Assembly: GCA_946482335.1 (NCBI GenBank)
Contig: CAMLRG010000057.1
Location: 1-29,276, forward strand
DNA length: 29,276 nucleotides
Reading direction: 5' to 3'
Origin: an uncultured Duganella sp.
Lineage (GTDB): Bacteria; Pseudomonadota; Gammaproteobacteria; Burkholderiales; Burkholderiaceae
Shown one piece after another: positions 1-7,239 of this stretch. A program made the position numbers and the translations under genes. Within the stretch, counting starts at the first letter, position 1. Every line of letters begins with the position of its first letter. The notes beneath the pieces were generated by a model. The model ran no database searches and was not told the origin of the DNA. It worked only from the letters and a program-made list of their open reading frames with translations.

Positions 1-2037
1 GCCATCCGTGACCTTGATGCGCCAGTAATCGATCGATGCGGTCAGATCCTTCACCGGTTCGAACACCATGCCGGCCGAATACGAGCGCGACTTCTCGGGC
101 TGCAGGTCCGGATTGCCGCCGCTCTTGCCCGGCTGGACCGAATGGCAGGCCGTGAGCGGATTGACGCCGGGTTTTACCACACCGCCCGGGCACAATACGG
201 GATCGTCGTAGGCGCCCACGGTCATCGTGTCGAAGGTCGGCGAATGCAGCTCGTACAGCGAAGGCGCGCGGAAGCCACTGCTGGCCGAGGCGCGGAACAT
301 CGCCTGCTTTACCGGCTGGAAGCGGATGCCCAGCTTGGGGTTGAACGTGCTGCCGGCATCGCTGTACCTGTCCTCGCGCGCCGCCAGTTGCAGTTCCAGC
401 GTCTTGAACAGCGGCGCCACCACTTCCGCGTACACGGCCGACAAGTTGCGCGAGGCATCCTTGTCCTTTACGCCGAACAGCGCCGTTGCGCGGTAGATCG
501 ACGCCTGGTCGACCGTCGCATGGTTGACGGTATAGCTCGAATTCTCGATGCGGTGTTCCGCCCCGATCGCCAGCGCCAGCGCGCCGCCCGGCAGCGTCAT
601 CACGTCGCGCGAGGCGCGCAGGTCGATCCCCGCATTGCGCGCCTTGGTGTGGAGCGCATTGCCGATCAGGAGTGCATTCTGCAGATAAGCCGCGCCTTGC
701 GCATCCTGCTGGCCAAACGGGTTGAGGATACCGGAATCGATGCCCGGCTGGATCATGGCATCCTTCACGTAGCCGCCCATGAAGTCCTGCGTGACGCGCG
801 TGCGCGCATAGTTGGCGCCGCCCACCCAGTCCCAACCGAAAGCCGCACCTTCCACATTCAGCACGATGCGGTCGGACACGCCGAGATTCTTCGAAGTGCG
901 CTGCCCTGCTTCCAGCGGACGCCAGTTGAACGACAGGTCCTCGCCGGTCAGACCATTCACGGCCGGCGTGCCCCCCGCCCCGCCCGGATACCACTTGTTA
1001 TCGGCACGCATCTTGAGGCCGGTCAGCGGCGGCGGCGCAATGCGGCTGATATTTTCGCTTTCCGAATGCAGGTAATCGAGCGAAGCCAGGCCGTAGGCAC
1101 CAAAACGCAGCGCGCCCTTCACATACGCTGTGGTCTGGCGGGTATCGGGAATATCGTCGACCAGGCGCGCGTAATCCTGGCGGCACGTGCCCATGTCCTT
1201 GACGCCATTGCCCGCCTGCGGCACCGTATCCGGCGCAAAGCAGCCCGACGCAAAGCGCGGGTTGCCGGTGATACCGTTGGCGGAGAAGAAGTTGGCCGGG
1301 AAGGTCGTGCCGCTGGTCTTGTTGATGCCGTAGGCCGGCTGGATGCCGGTCGACGAATAATGCCGGTCAATGGAGCGCACCCGCTTCTGGTCGTGACGGT
1401 CGACCACGCCGAAAATATTGTAGCCATCCTTTTCCAGGTCGCCGTAGCCCAGTGTGACGTTGCCGCGTTTTTCGCGGCCGCCCGCCTGCTGCGGGACAAT
1501 GGCTTCAACCGTGCCGGAAATGCCGGTGAACGAACGCTTGGTGATGAAGTTGATCACGCCGGCCACCGCGTCGGTACCGTAAATATGGGATGCGCCGTCG
1601 CGCAGGATCTCCACGCGGTCAAGCGCCGCGAACGGAATCGCATACAGGTCGACGCTGTTGCCATCGAAAGGATGGTTCGCCAGCCGCCGCCCATTCAGCA
1701 GCACCAGCGTGCGGTCGTCGCCCAGGCCCCGCAGGTTGGCCGACGACTTGCCGCCGCCGTCGAAGCCGATGCTGGTGCTGCCCACCGTCGTTTGCTGGTT
1801 GGCCGATACGGAGTTCAGCACTTCCTCCACCGTGGTCATGCCTTTGCCCACGAATTCCTCGGCCTTCATGACCGTGACGGGCAAGGCGGATTCGCTGGCG
1901 ATGCGCTTGATCGACGAGCCGGTCACCGTTACGCGCTGGACGTCTTTGTCGGGCTCCTGCTGCTCCTGCGCCAGCGCCGGCATCGCGCCGCCGAATGCAA
2001 GCAGAATGGCGAGATGGATGCGATTGATTTGAAACAT
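1..2037 (-). CDS. TonB-dependent outer-membrane receptor (3' end beyond window)
   Basis: Outer-membrane ligand-gated importer of siderophores, cobalamin, glycans or similar, driven by TonB/ExbBD. The gene starts at ATG 2037, with a GGAG ribosome site about 10 bases upstream, and runs off the left edge, leaving 679 residues. Residues 1-24 look like a signal peptide ending in ALAQ. Next come the plug-domain hallmarks VTVTGSSIKR, VLLNGRRLA and VEILRDGASHIYGTDAVAGVINFITK, and then a long barrel region. Close to the window edge is the barrel motif NPDLQPEKSRSYSAG, which usually lies well before the C-terminus, so perhaps 200-300 residues are missing. The receptor is encoded directly downstream of an AraC regulator on the same strand, which may control it. 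The ligand cannot be told from the sequence. Family assignment is secure. Confidence 0.93.
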   Translation of the reverse strand, partial: MFQINRIHLAILLAFGGAMPALAQEQQEPDKDVQRVTVTGSSIKRIASESALPVTVMKAEEFVGKGMTTVEEVLNSVSANQQTTVGSTSIGFDGGGKSSANLRGLGDDRTLVLLNGRRLANHPFDGNSVDLYAIPFAALDRVEILRDGASHIYGTDAVAGVINFITKRSFTGISGTVEAIVPQQAGGREKRGNVTLGYGDLEKDGYNIFGVVDRHDQKRVRSIDRHYSSTGIQPAYGINKTSGTTFPANFFSANGITGNPRFASGCFAPDTVPQAGNGVKDMGTCRQDYARLVDDIPDTRQTTAYVKGALRFGAYGLASLDYLHSESENISRIAPPPLTGLKMRADNKWYPGGAGGTPAVNGLTGEDLSFNWRPLEAGQRTSKNLGVSDRIVLNVEGAAFGWDWVGGANYARTRVTQDFMGGYVKDAMIQPGIDSGILNPFGQQDAQGAAYLQNALLIGNALHTKARNAGIDLRASRDVMTLPGGALALAIGAEHRIENSSYTVNHATVDQASIYRATALFGVKDKDASRNLSAVYAEVVAPLFKTLELQLAAREDRYSDAGSTFNPKLGIRFQPVKQAMFRASASSGFRAPSLYELHSPTFDTMTVGAYDDPVLCPGGVVKPGVNPLTACHSVQPGKSGGNPDLQPEKSRSYSAGMVFEPVKDLTASIDYWRIKVTDG

Positions 2038-2053
2038 TCTCTTGGTCTCCTCT

Positions 2054-2084
2054 TTGAACGACTTATAAAAACTTGTGCGTTCAA
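2054..2084. promoter_or_regulatory. Inverted repeat TTGAACG-N17-CGTTCAA upstream of TonB receptor
   Basis: A perfect 7-bp inverted repeat (arms 2054-2060 and 2078-2084) lies 17-47 bases upstream of the TonB-receptor ATG. The AT-rich spacer holds two ACTTRT direct repeats 10 bp apart (2061 and 2071) and a TATAA-like stretch. The position fits an operator or activator site in the receptor promoter or 5' leader. Which protein binds it is unknown; the adjacent AraC regulator is one candidate. Confidence 0.45.
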
Positions 2085-2144
2085 TCTTGGGATCTTCACG
2101 AGGAGACTGCGCCGCAAATCCTGCGCAACTTGCAAAAAAACGCT

Positions 2145-3074
2145 TCAGGCTGCGATGGTGAGGACGTCGTCCGACGACTGGCGCGCGAGCTGCCTGAACG
2201 CCGCCGGCGCCAGGCCGAAGCGGCGCGCGAAGGCCCGTGAGAAATGGCTGGGGTTCGTGAAGCCGAGTTCGACCGCGACGTCGATGATGCGCGCGTCGCC
2301 CTCCGTCAACATGTCGCGCGCGCGTTCCAGCCGCAGTTTCATCAGGTACTGGTGCGGCGGCATGCCGACCGACTTGTGGAATTCGCGCGAGAAGTGCGAC
2401 TCGCTCATGGCGCAGGCATCGGCCAGCTCCACCACGGGAATGTCCTCCGCCATGCGCTGCGCCATGTACGCCAGTATTTTCTGCAAGCGCGAACCGGCCA
2501 GGCTGCTGGAGGCAGAGGCGGCGGGCAACTGGGCATGCTGCTGCAACAGGTATGCCACCAGCGCCGACGTCAGGTGGTCGCGGAATTGCGGCGCCCAGCT
2601 GCCGGCCAGCGTTTCGGCATCGAGCAGCTTGCGGGTCAGGTCCGTCACCACCCGGTCCGGCGCCACCCAATTGCTGGAAAGCGTGCGCAAATCCTGGCCG
2701 CAGGCCGCCGCCATGGCATGCACCGCCGGCGTCGGGATGAAGATGTTGACGATGTCGCAGCCGCTCAAACGGCGCCAGCGCCCTTTCGCGCCGGGCATGC
2801 AGACGCGGAAGCGGTTGGCGCCAATCACGCCGCTGGAAATGGGCTCGCTATCGTTCCAGATTTCGGACTGGTGGGGTTCCTGCTGGATCGCGAGGCGGTA
2901 GCTGTCGGGATGCGGCACGATGCTGCGGATCGCGTCATCGGGACCATCCGCCGTCCAGCGTACGATCACCGCGCCCGATGTCGGCAGCGGCCCGATACAC
3001 GTACGCAGCGGACCGTTGGCGCCGGTCAGGCGGAACCATTCCTTGAGTGCGGCAATATCCGTGGACTGAGCCAT
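2145..3074 (-). CDS. AraC/XylS-family transcriptional regulator
   Basis: DNA-binding regulator of 309 residues. The C-terminal third is a canonical AraC domain with two helix-turn-helix units: about residues 213-237 (IPVVELADACAMSESHFSRE) and 262-286 (IIDVAVELGFTNPSHFSRAF). The N-terminal 190 residues are a cupin-like effector or oligomerisation region that I cannot assign to a ligand. The start is ATG 3074 with an AGG-type ribosome site. Only 107 bp separate it from the TonB-receptor start on the same strand, so local control of nutrient uptake is likely. This arrangement recalls siderophore- or substrate-responsive AraC regulators next to their receptors, but the inducer is unknown. Confidence 0.92.
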   Translation of the reverse strand: MAQSTDIAALKEWFRLTGANGPLRTCIGPLPTSGAVIVRWTADGPDDAIRSIVPHPDSYRLAIQQEPHQSEIWNDSEPISSGVIGANRFRVCMPGAKGRWRRLSGCDIVNIFIPTPAVHAMAAACGQDLRTLSSNWVAPDRVVTDLTRKLLDAETLAGSWAPQFRDHLTSALVAYLLQQHAQLPAASASSSLAGSRLQKILAYMAQRMAEDIPVVELADACAMSESHFSREFHKSVGMPPHQYLMKLRLERARDMLTEGDARIIDVAVELGFTNPSHFSRAFARRFGLAPAAFRQLARQSSDDVLTIAA

Positions 3075-3103
3075 GATTGACCTATCGACAAATCGTATAC
3101 CGT

Positions 3104-3132
3104 ATAATACTTGAGGATTTCCACTTCAACAA
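3104..3132 (-). promoter_or_regulatory. Candidate promoter for the AraC gene
   Basis: On the minus strand TTGTTG (3132-3127) is followed after exactly 17 bases by TATTAT (3109-3104), about 30 bases upstream of the AraC start. This is a plausible sigma-70 pair. The same AT-rich stretch also reads TATAAT on the plus strand (3103-3108) towards the lipoprotein gene, without a well-spaced -35. Prediction by eye only. Confidence 0.4.
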
Positions 3133-3185
3133 GGCGATGCCGCGCCACGGTCGCCCGGGCGCCACAGGCGGTTATACTGATGCCC

Positions 3186-3722
3186 ATGAAAACTCTGCTT
3201 TCCGCTGCGGTCGTGGCAGCACTCCTGACTGGCTGCGCCGGCATTGGCGCACACGGCTTTTACGCCAATCCATCGGCTGCCAGCACGTTCGAAATGTGCA
3301 AGACGCTCGTCGCCGGGGCGCCCGACATGGATTTTGCCAACGCCCTGCGCATGGAATTGGGCCGCCGCGGCGTGGCCGAATCGTCCTGCCCTGGCATCAT
3401 CAAGCAGCGCGAAAACCTGGTAACCGCCGGTGTTGTTGCGGGCGTGGTAGCGCTGGCGGTCGCAGCCAGCAGGCATAGCGACGTCAGCGTCGGCGTCGGC
3501 GGCACCATCGGCGTCTACGGCGCTTCCGACATCCCGTACGGCCCGGCTTCCGCGCCGCTGGCCGATCGCGACTGGGCCTGGGACCAGTACATTGGCGACA
3601 ATGGCAGCGCCATTTGGGCTTGCCGTGGCATCCAGACCGGCGCCCTGACCGATCCATCCCGCTGCAACGGTAAACCGCTGGTCGACAACATCTGGCCCGG
3701 CCCGGCCGCCCCATTCCGGTAG
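3186..3722 (+). CDS. Putative lipoprotein of unknown function
   Basis: Small exported protein of 178 residues. The N-terminus is a lipoprotein signal (MKTLLSAAVVAALLTGC) with lipobox LTGC, so C17 should be lipidated and the protein anchored in a membrane. A second hydrophobic run near residues 75-95 (TAGVVAGVVALAVAA) may span or associate with the membrane. The following Gly-rich VGVGGTIGVYG stretch and the C-terminal part with WAWDQY and two Cys are not recognised. ATG 3186 is preferred over ATG 3180, two codons upstream, because it gives a normal signal peptide. It is divergent from the AraC regulator and followed by another small envelope gene. No function can be assigned. Confidence 0.75.
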   Translation: MKTLLSAAVVAALLTGCAGIGAHGFYANPSAASTFEMCKTLVAGAPDMDFANALRMELGRRGVAESSCPGIIKQRENLVTAGVVAGVVALAVAASRHSDVSVGVGGTIGVYGASDIPYGPASAPLADRDWAWDQYIGDNGSAIWACRGIQTGALTDPSRCNGKPLVDNIWPGPAAPFR

Positions 3723-3779
3723 AACTTTTTCGCGTGGGCGCGCTCCAAGGTAATGTCCTATATTGAACCTGGAGGCGAC

Positions 3780-4136
3780 ATGGAAACGAATGGCAACGAC
3801 GTGCCCGCACGCATCGATTCCCTGGAGAATCGCGTACGTCATCTGGAAGTCATGACCGGCGAAATCCGGACCAAGGTCGACAGCGTGGCGCATGACATGG
3901 CAAACAATATGGCCACCAAGGCCGATGTCGCCATGCTGATGGCTGAAATGGCCCAGCAAAAAGCCTATGTCTCGGACCGCCTCGAACAGCACCTGAGACT
4001 GGTACTGGTCACCCTTGCCGGCAGCCTCATCGCCGGAATCACCATCATGACCTTCGTGCTCAACTACGCCACGCCCCCGCGCCCGCCGGCAGTGCAGCCC
4101 CAGCCCATCATCATCACCGTGCCGTCGAACAACTAG
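3780..4136 (+). CDS. Small coiled-coil membrane protein, unknown function
   Basis: 118-residue protein starting at ATG 3780, chosen because GGAGG stands 5 bases upstream. Residues about 8-70 are charged with heptad-like hydrophobics (IDSLENRVRHLEVMTGEIRT), suggesting a coiled coil. One transmembrane helix follows at about 75-97 (VLVTLAGSLIAGITIMTFVL), and the tail is short and Pro-rich. The architecture resembles phage XhlA-like and other small coiled-coil/TM proteins, but no phage genes are nearby. The stop codon TAG abuts the stop codon of the convergent otnC-like gene with no base between. Confidence 0.7.
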   Translation: METNGNDVPARIDSLENRVRHLEVMTGEIRTKVDSVAHDMANNMATKADVAMLMAEMAQQKAYVSDRLEQHLRLVLVTLAGSLIAGITIMTFVLNYATPPRPPAVQPQPIIITVPSNN

Positions 4137-4796
4137 CTAGGCAAGCTTGAAGACTGACTTGAGTTCTGCGACCTGCTCCGGGTTCAAAGGGCTGGTCGGC
4201 GTATTGCGCAGCAGCAAGAACAGCTTGGCCGTCTCTTCCAGCTCCTCTGTTGCATGGACGGCAGCTTCGATCGACGTCCCCGAAACAACCGGCCCGTGGT
4301 TGGCGAGCAGCACCGCGCAATGTTTGCGCGCCAGACCACGGATCGCATCGCCCAGCTTCGGATCGCCGGGACGGTGATAGGGAACCAGCGGCAGCCGGCC
4401 TATTTTCATCACGAAGTAAGCGGTCAAGGGCGGCAAGCAATCGTCATGCTTCAGGCCGCACATGCAGGACACCGCGGCGGAATGCGTCGAATGCAAATGC
4501 ACGACTGCGCCTGCCCCAGCACGCTCCTCGTACATCGCACGGTGCAGGAAGGCTTCCTTGGATGGCGCATCGCCGCTGACATGGCGGCCGTTCCAGTCGA
4601 GTTTGGCCAGCCGCGCTGGATCGAGACGCCCGAGGCAGGCGTTGGTCGGCGTCAGCAGCCAGCCGTCATCCAGCCGCACGCTGATATTGCCGCTGCTGCC
4701 GGCGCTCAGGCCACGTTCGAACAGGGAACGGCCGAAAGCGGCGATCTCTTCGCGCAACGCGGCTTCACCGCGGCCGGTGGAAATCATGGTGCTCAT
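4137..4796 (-). CDS. otnC: OtnC-like 3-oxo-tetronate 4-phosphate decarboxylase (class II aldolase family)
   Basis: 219-residue class II aldolase/adducin-family enzyme. OtnC decarboxylates 3-oxo-tetronate 4-phosphate to dihydroxyacetone phosphate. Visible family marks are GNISVRL (36-42), the catalytic Glu in SKEAFLH (E81), metal-ligand histidines H100 and H102 in HLHSTHSAAVS, and H167 in ANHGPVV. The start ATG 4796 overlaps the TGA of the otnK-like gene (ATGA), which decides it over the longer frame. It is the last gene of the six-gene operon. Other class II aldolases such as fuculose- or ribulose-phosphate aldolases share the fold. The coupling to a DUF1537 kinase is what points to OtnC. Confidence 0.85.
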   Translation of the reverse strand: MSTMISTGRGEAALREEIAAFGRSLFERGLSAGSSGNISVRLDDGWLLTPTNACLGRLDPARLAKLDWNGRHVSGDAPSKEAFLHRAMYEERAGAGAVVHLHSTHSAAVSCMCGLKHDDCLPPLTAYFVMKIGRLPLVPYHRPGDPKLGDAIRGLARKHCAVLLANHGPVVSGTSIEAAVHATEELEETAKLFLLLRNTPTSPLNPEQVAELKSVFKLA

Positions 4797-6067
4797 TGCA
4801 GTTTGTCCCAGGCCTTGAGGAAGAAATCCTCGCTGCCAAAATTGCCGGACTTGAGTGCGAGCGCCAGCGGCCGCATGCCGTTGTCGCTCAAGGTACTCGT
4901 CCACGGCACACCGGGATCGATTTCCGGCCCGATGCGCAACCCCGTCACGCCGAGGGCCTTGACGACGGCGCCGGAAGTCTCGCCGCCGGCCACGATCATA
5001 CGGCCCACGCCGGCCTGCACCAGGCCGCGCGCAATCGTCGCCAGCGCATTCTCCACCAGATTGCCGGCTTGTTCGATGCCGAGTTCGGCCTGCACCAGCC
5101 TGACTGCCTCGGGCGTGGCGGTGGCATAGACCAATACCGGTTGTTGCGCGAGGCGGCTGCCTGCCCAGTCAAGCGCTGCCGCAATGACATCGTCGCCGCG
5201 CGCCAGGCGTATGGGATCGACGTGAAAGGAGGGGAAAGACGCGCGCATGACTTCCACTTGCCTTTGCGTGGCCACGGAACAGCTGCCCGAAATCACGGCG
5301 CGCAGGCCGCCACTCTCCGGCAACGCATCGGCGACGGCATGCGCCGCCAGCAGGCCGCGGTGGCGGAAGTTTTGCGGCAAGCCCAGTGCGATGCCCGAAC
5401 CGCCGGTCACCAGCGGCAAGTCGGCACAGGCCGCGCCGATCGCGTCAAGGTCGGCATCGCCGAGCGCGTCGACGATGGCAAGGCCGTGGTCCTGCCGGCG
5501 CAGCGCGTCGAAGCGTTCGCGGATCGCCGCAGCGCCCTGGCACACTATCGTGTGGTCGACCAGTCCGACCTTGCGCTGCGCCTGCTGCTGCAGCACCCGG
5601 ACCAGGTTCGCATCGGTCATCGGCGTCAGCGGATGGTTGCGCATGCCGGACTCGGAGAGCGGCACATTGCCGACAAAGAGATGGCCCTGGTACAAGGTAC
5701 GCCCGTTGGCGGGATAGGCCGGACAGGCGATGGTGAAACCGGCGTCCAGCGCTTGCATCAAGGCTTCGGCGACGGGACCGATATTGCCGCGTGGCGTGGA
5801 ATCAAAGGTCGAGCAATACTTGAAGAAGAACTGCCGGCAACCGGCCGCGCGCAACCAGCGCAACGCCGCCAGTGACTGCGCCACCGCTTCCTCGACCGGA
5901 ATAGTGCGCGACTTCAACGCAATCACCACCGCGTCGACATCATCGGGCAGCGGCGCTTCGGACACACCAATCAATTGCACGGTACGCATTCCCGCCTTCA
6001 CCAGCATGCCGGCGAGATCGGAGCCGCCGGTGAAATCGTCCGCAATACATCCCAACAAAGCGCTCAT
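4793..6067 (-). CDS. otnK: OtnK-like four-carbon acid sugar kinase (DUF1537)
   Basis: 424-residue kinase. OtnK phosphorylates 3-oxo-tetronate at O4 with ATP before OtnC decarboxylates the product. The N-terminal substrate-domain signature is CIADDFTGGSDLAGML (7-22), followed by KYCSTFDSTPRGNIG. The C-terminal nucleotide domain carries VAGGETSGAVVKALG and the conserved GPEIDPGVPW. Start ATG 6067 overlaps the TGA of the upstream oxidoreductase and has GGAGG ahead of it. The related D-threonate kinase DtnK is usually paired with a PdxA2-type dehydrogenase. Here the partner is an OtnC-like decarboxylase, so OtnK is the better call. No OtnI isomerase or LtnD/DenD dehydrogenase is in the operon. 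Confidence 0.87.
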   Translation of the reverse strand: MSALLGCIADDFTGGSDLAGMLVKAGMRTVQLIGVSEAPLPDDVDAVVIALKSRTIPVEEAVAQSLAALRWLRAAGCRQFFFKYCSTFDSTPRGNIGPVAEALMQALDAGFTIACPAYPANGRTLYQGHLFVGNVPLSESGMRNHPLTPMTDANLVRVLQQQAQRKVGLVDHTIVCQGAAAIRERFDALRRQDHGLAIVDALGDADLDAIGAACADLPLVTGGSGIALGLPQNFRHRGLLAAHAVADALPESGGLRAVISGSCSVATQRQVEVMRASFPSFHVDPIRLARGDDVIAAALDWAGSRLAQQPVLVYATATPEAVRLVQAELGIEQAGNLVENALATIARGLVQAGVGRMIVAGGETSGAVVKALGVTGLRIGPEIDPGVPWTSTLSDNGMRPLALALKSGNFGSEDFFLKAWDKLQ

Positions 6068-7239
6068 GGCCTGCCTCCGGCCACGGCGGCCAGCGCCGCC
6101 GCCGGCGCGCACTGCTTGGCGAAACGGGCGATGTGGTATTGCCCGATCGGCGTGCTGGTGGCGCCGGTGTGGATCAGCTCCGCCATCACGCTGCCCACGC
6201 CCGGCCCCAGCTGGAAGCCTTCGCCGGAGAAGCCGAAGGCGTAATACAGGCCCGGTACGCGCGCACTCGGCCCCATGGCCGGCTGGCTGTCCTCCATATA
6301 GCCCTCGATCCCGGCCCAGACGCGGATGATGTTCAACTGCTTGAGTGCCGGTACCACGCGCGGGGCGTTTTTCAGCTTGTACAATGTGCGGCTCGGGTTC
6401 ACATAGGCGCGCACGTTTTCAAGGTCCGCCGGTTCATGGCCTCCGCCGCCGATGATGATATTGCCGCGCGCAACCTGCCGCAGGAATACCACCTTCTCGA
6501 ACACATCAGCCATCGCACCGATGGTTGGCCCGATGGCATAAGGCACGGGTTCAGTGACGCACATCTGCGGCGCTTTGGCGATCATCGGCACCGGTTCGCC
6601 GAAGGCGCTGCTGATACGGTTGCCCCATGCGCCGGTGGTGACGAGCGCCACGGGCGCGCGGAAGGTCCGGCCATCGGCGGCGGTCACGCGGAACTCCTCG
6701 CCATCCTTTTCGACGCTGACGATTTCGGTATTCTCGAATACTTGCGCACCTTCGCGCGCTGCGGCACGGCCGATCGCCGGCGCCGCCAGGCGGGGATTGG
6801 CATGGCCGTCATAAGGGGCATAGCAAGCCGCCGTGATTTCCGGTCCCAGGTAGGGGAAGCGTTCGCGCAGCACCTTTGCGCTCATCATCTCCATGCCCAG
6901 CCCGAAGTCCTTCGCGTCTTCCGTGTATTTCAACATCCGCTCTTCATGCGCCGGTGTGTAGCCGACGCGCAGATGGCCGTTCAACAACAACTCGACATCA
7001 GCGCCGAACAATTCCTTGAACTGCAGCCAGATCTCGCGCGAACGGTTGGACAGTGGCAGCTGGTCGACCGGGCGGCCCATCCGGCGCGTATTGCCGAAGT
7101 TCACGCCGCTGGCCTGCTGACCGATCAGGCCCCGTTCGAGCAAGATCACGGACAGCCCGCGCTTGCGTAAAAAGAAGGCCGATGAAGCCCCCATGATGCC
7201 GCCCCCGACAATGATCACATCCGCTTTTTGCGCATTCAT
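6064..7239 (-). CDS. FAD-dependent oxidoreductase, HcnC / opine-oxidase / hydroxyproline-dehydrogenase beta-subunit type
   Basis: 391-residue DAO-family flavoprotein that normally oxidises a C-N bond of an amino acid or opine. The FAD Rossmann motif is VIIVGGGIMGASSAFFLRKR (GxGxxG 12-17, acidic E35). RMGRP, GHANPRLAAPAIGRAA and the C-terminal FGFSGEGFQLGPGVG are typical of the family. Encoded with the 2Fe-2S small subunit and the pyridine-nucleotide-disulphide-type subunit upstream, it is probably the substrate-oxidising subunit of a heteromeric, membrane- or quinone-linked dehydrogenase. ATG 7239 overlaps the upstream TGA (ATGA) and has GGGAGGAG upstream. Substrate is not defined; the kinase/decarboxylase pair downstream suggests a C4 hydroxylated product. 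Confidence 0.88.
   Translation of the reverse strand: MNAQKADVIIVGGGIMGASSAFFLRKRGLSVILLERGLIGQQASGVNFGNTRRMGRPVDQLPLSNRSREIWLQFKELFGADVELLLNGHLRVGYTPAHEERMLKYTEDAKDFGLGMEMMSAKVLRERFPYLGPEITAACYAPYDGHANPRLAAPAIGRAAAREGAQVFENTEIVSVEKDGEEFRVTAADGRTFRAPVALVTTGAWGNRISSAFGEPVPMIAKAPQMCVTEPVPYAIGPTIGAMADVFEKVVFLRQVARGNIIIGGGGHEPADLENVRAYVNPSRTLYKLKNAPRVVPALKQLNIIRVWAGIEGYMEDSQPAMGPSARVPGLYYAFGFSGEGFQLGPGVGSVMAELIHTGATSTPIGQYHIARFAKQCAPAAALAAVAGGRP

Noticed and set aside
2134..2140. Intrinsic terminator after the AraC gene (T7 run on the minus strand)
   Set aside because: The only stem directly before the T-run is 3 bp (CGC/GCG), too weak to support a terminator call.
142..2901. Open frame of about 919 codons on the plus strand
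   Set aside because: It runs antisense through the TonB-receptor and AraC genes. Its product is Arg/His/Ala-rich with no domain, typical of shadow frames in GC-rich DNA.
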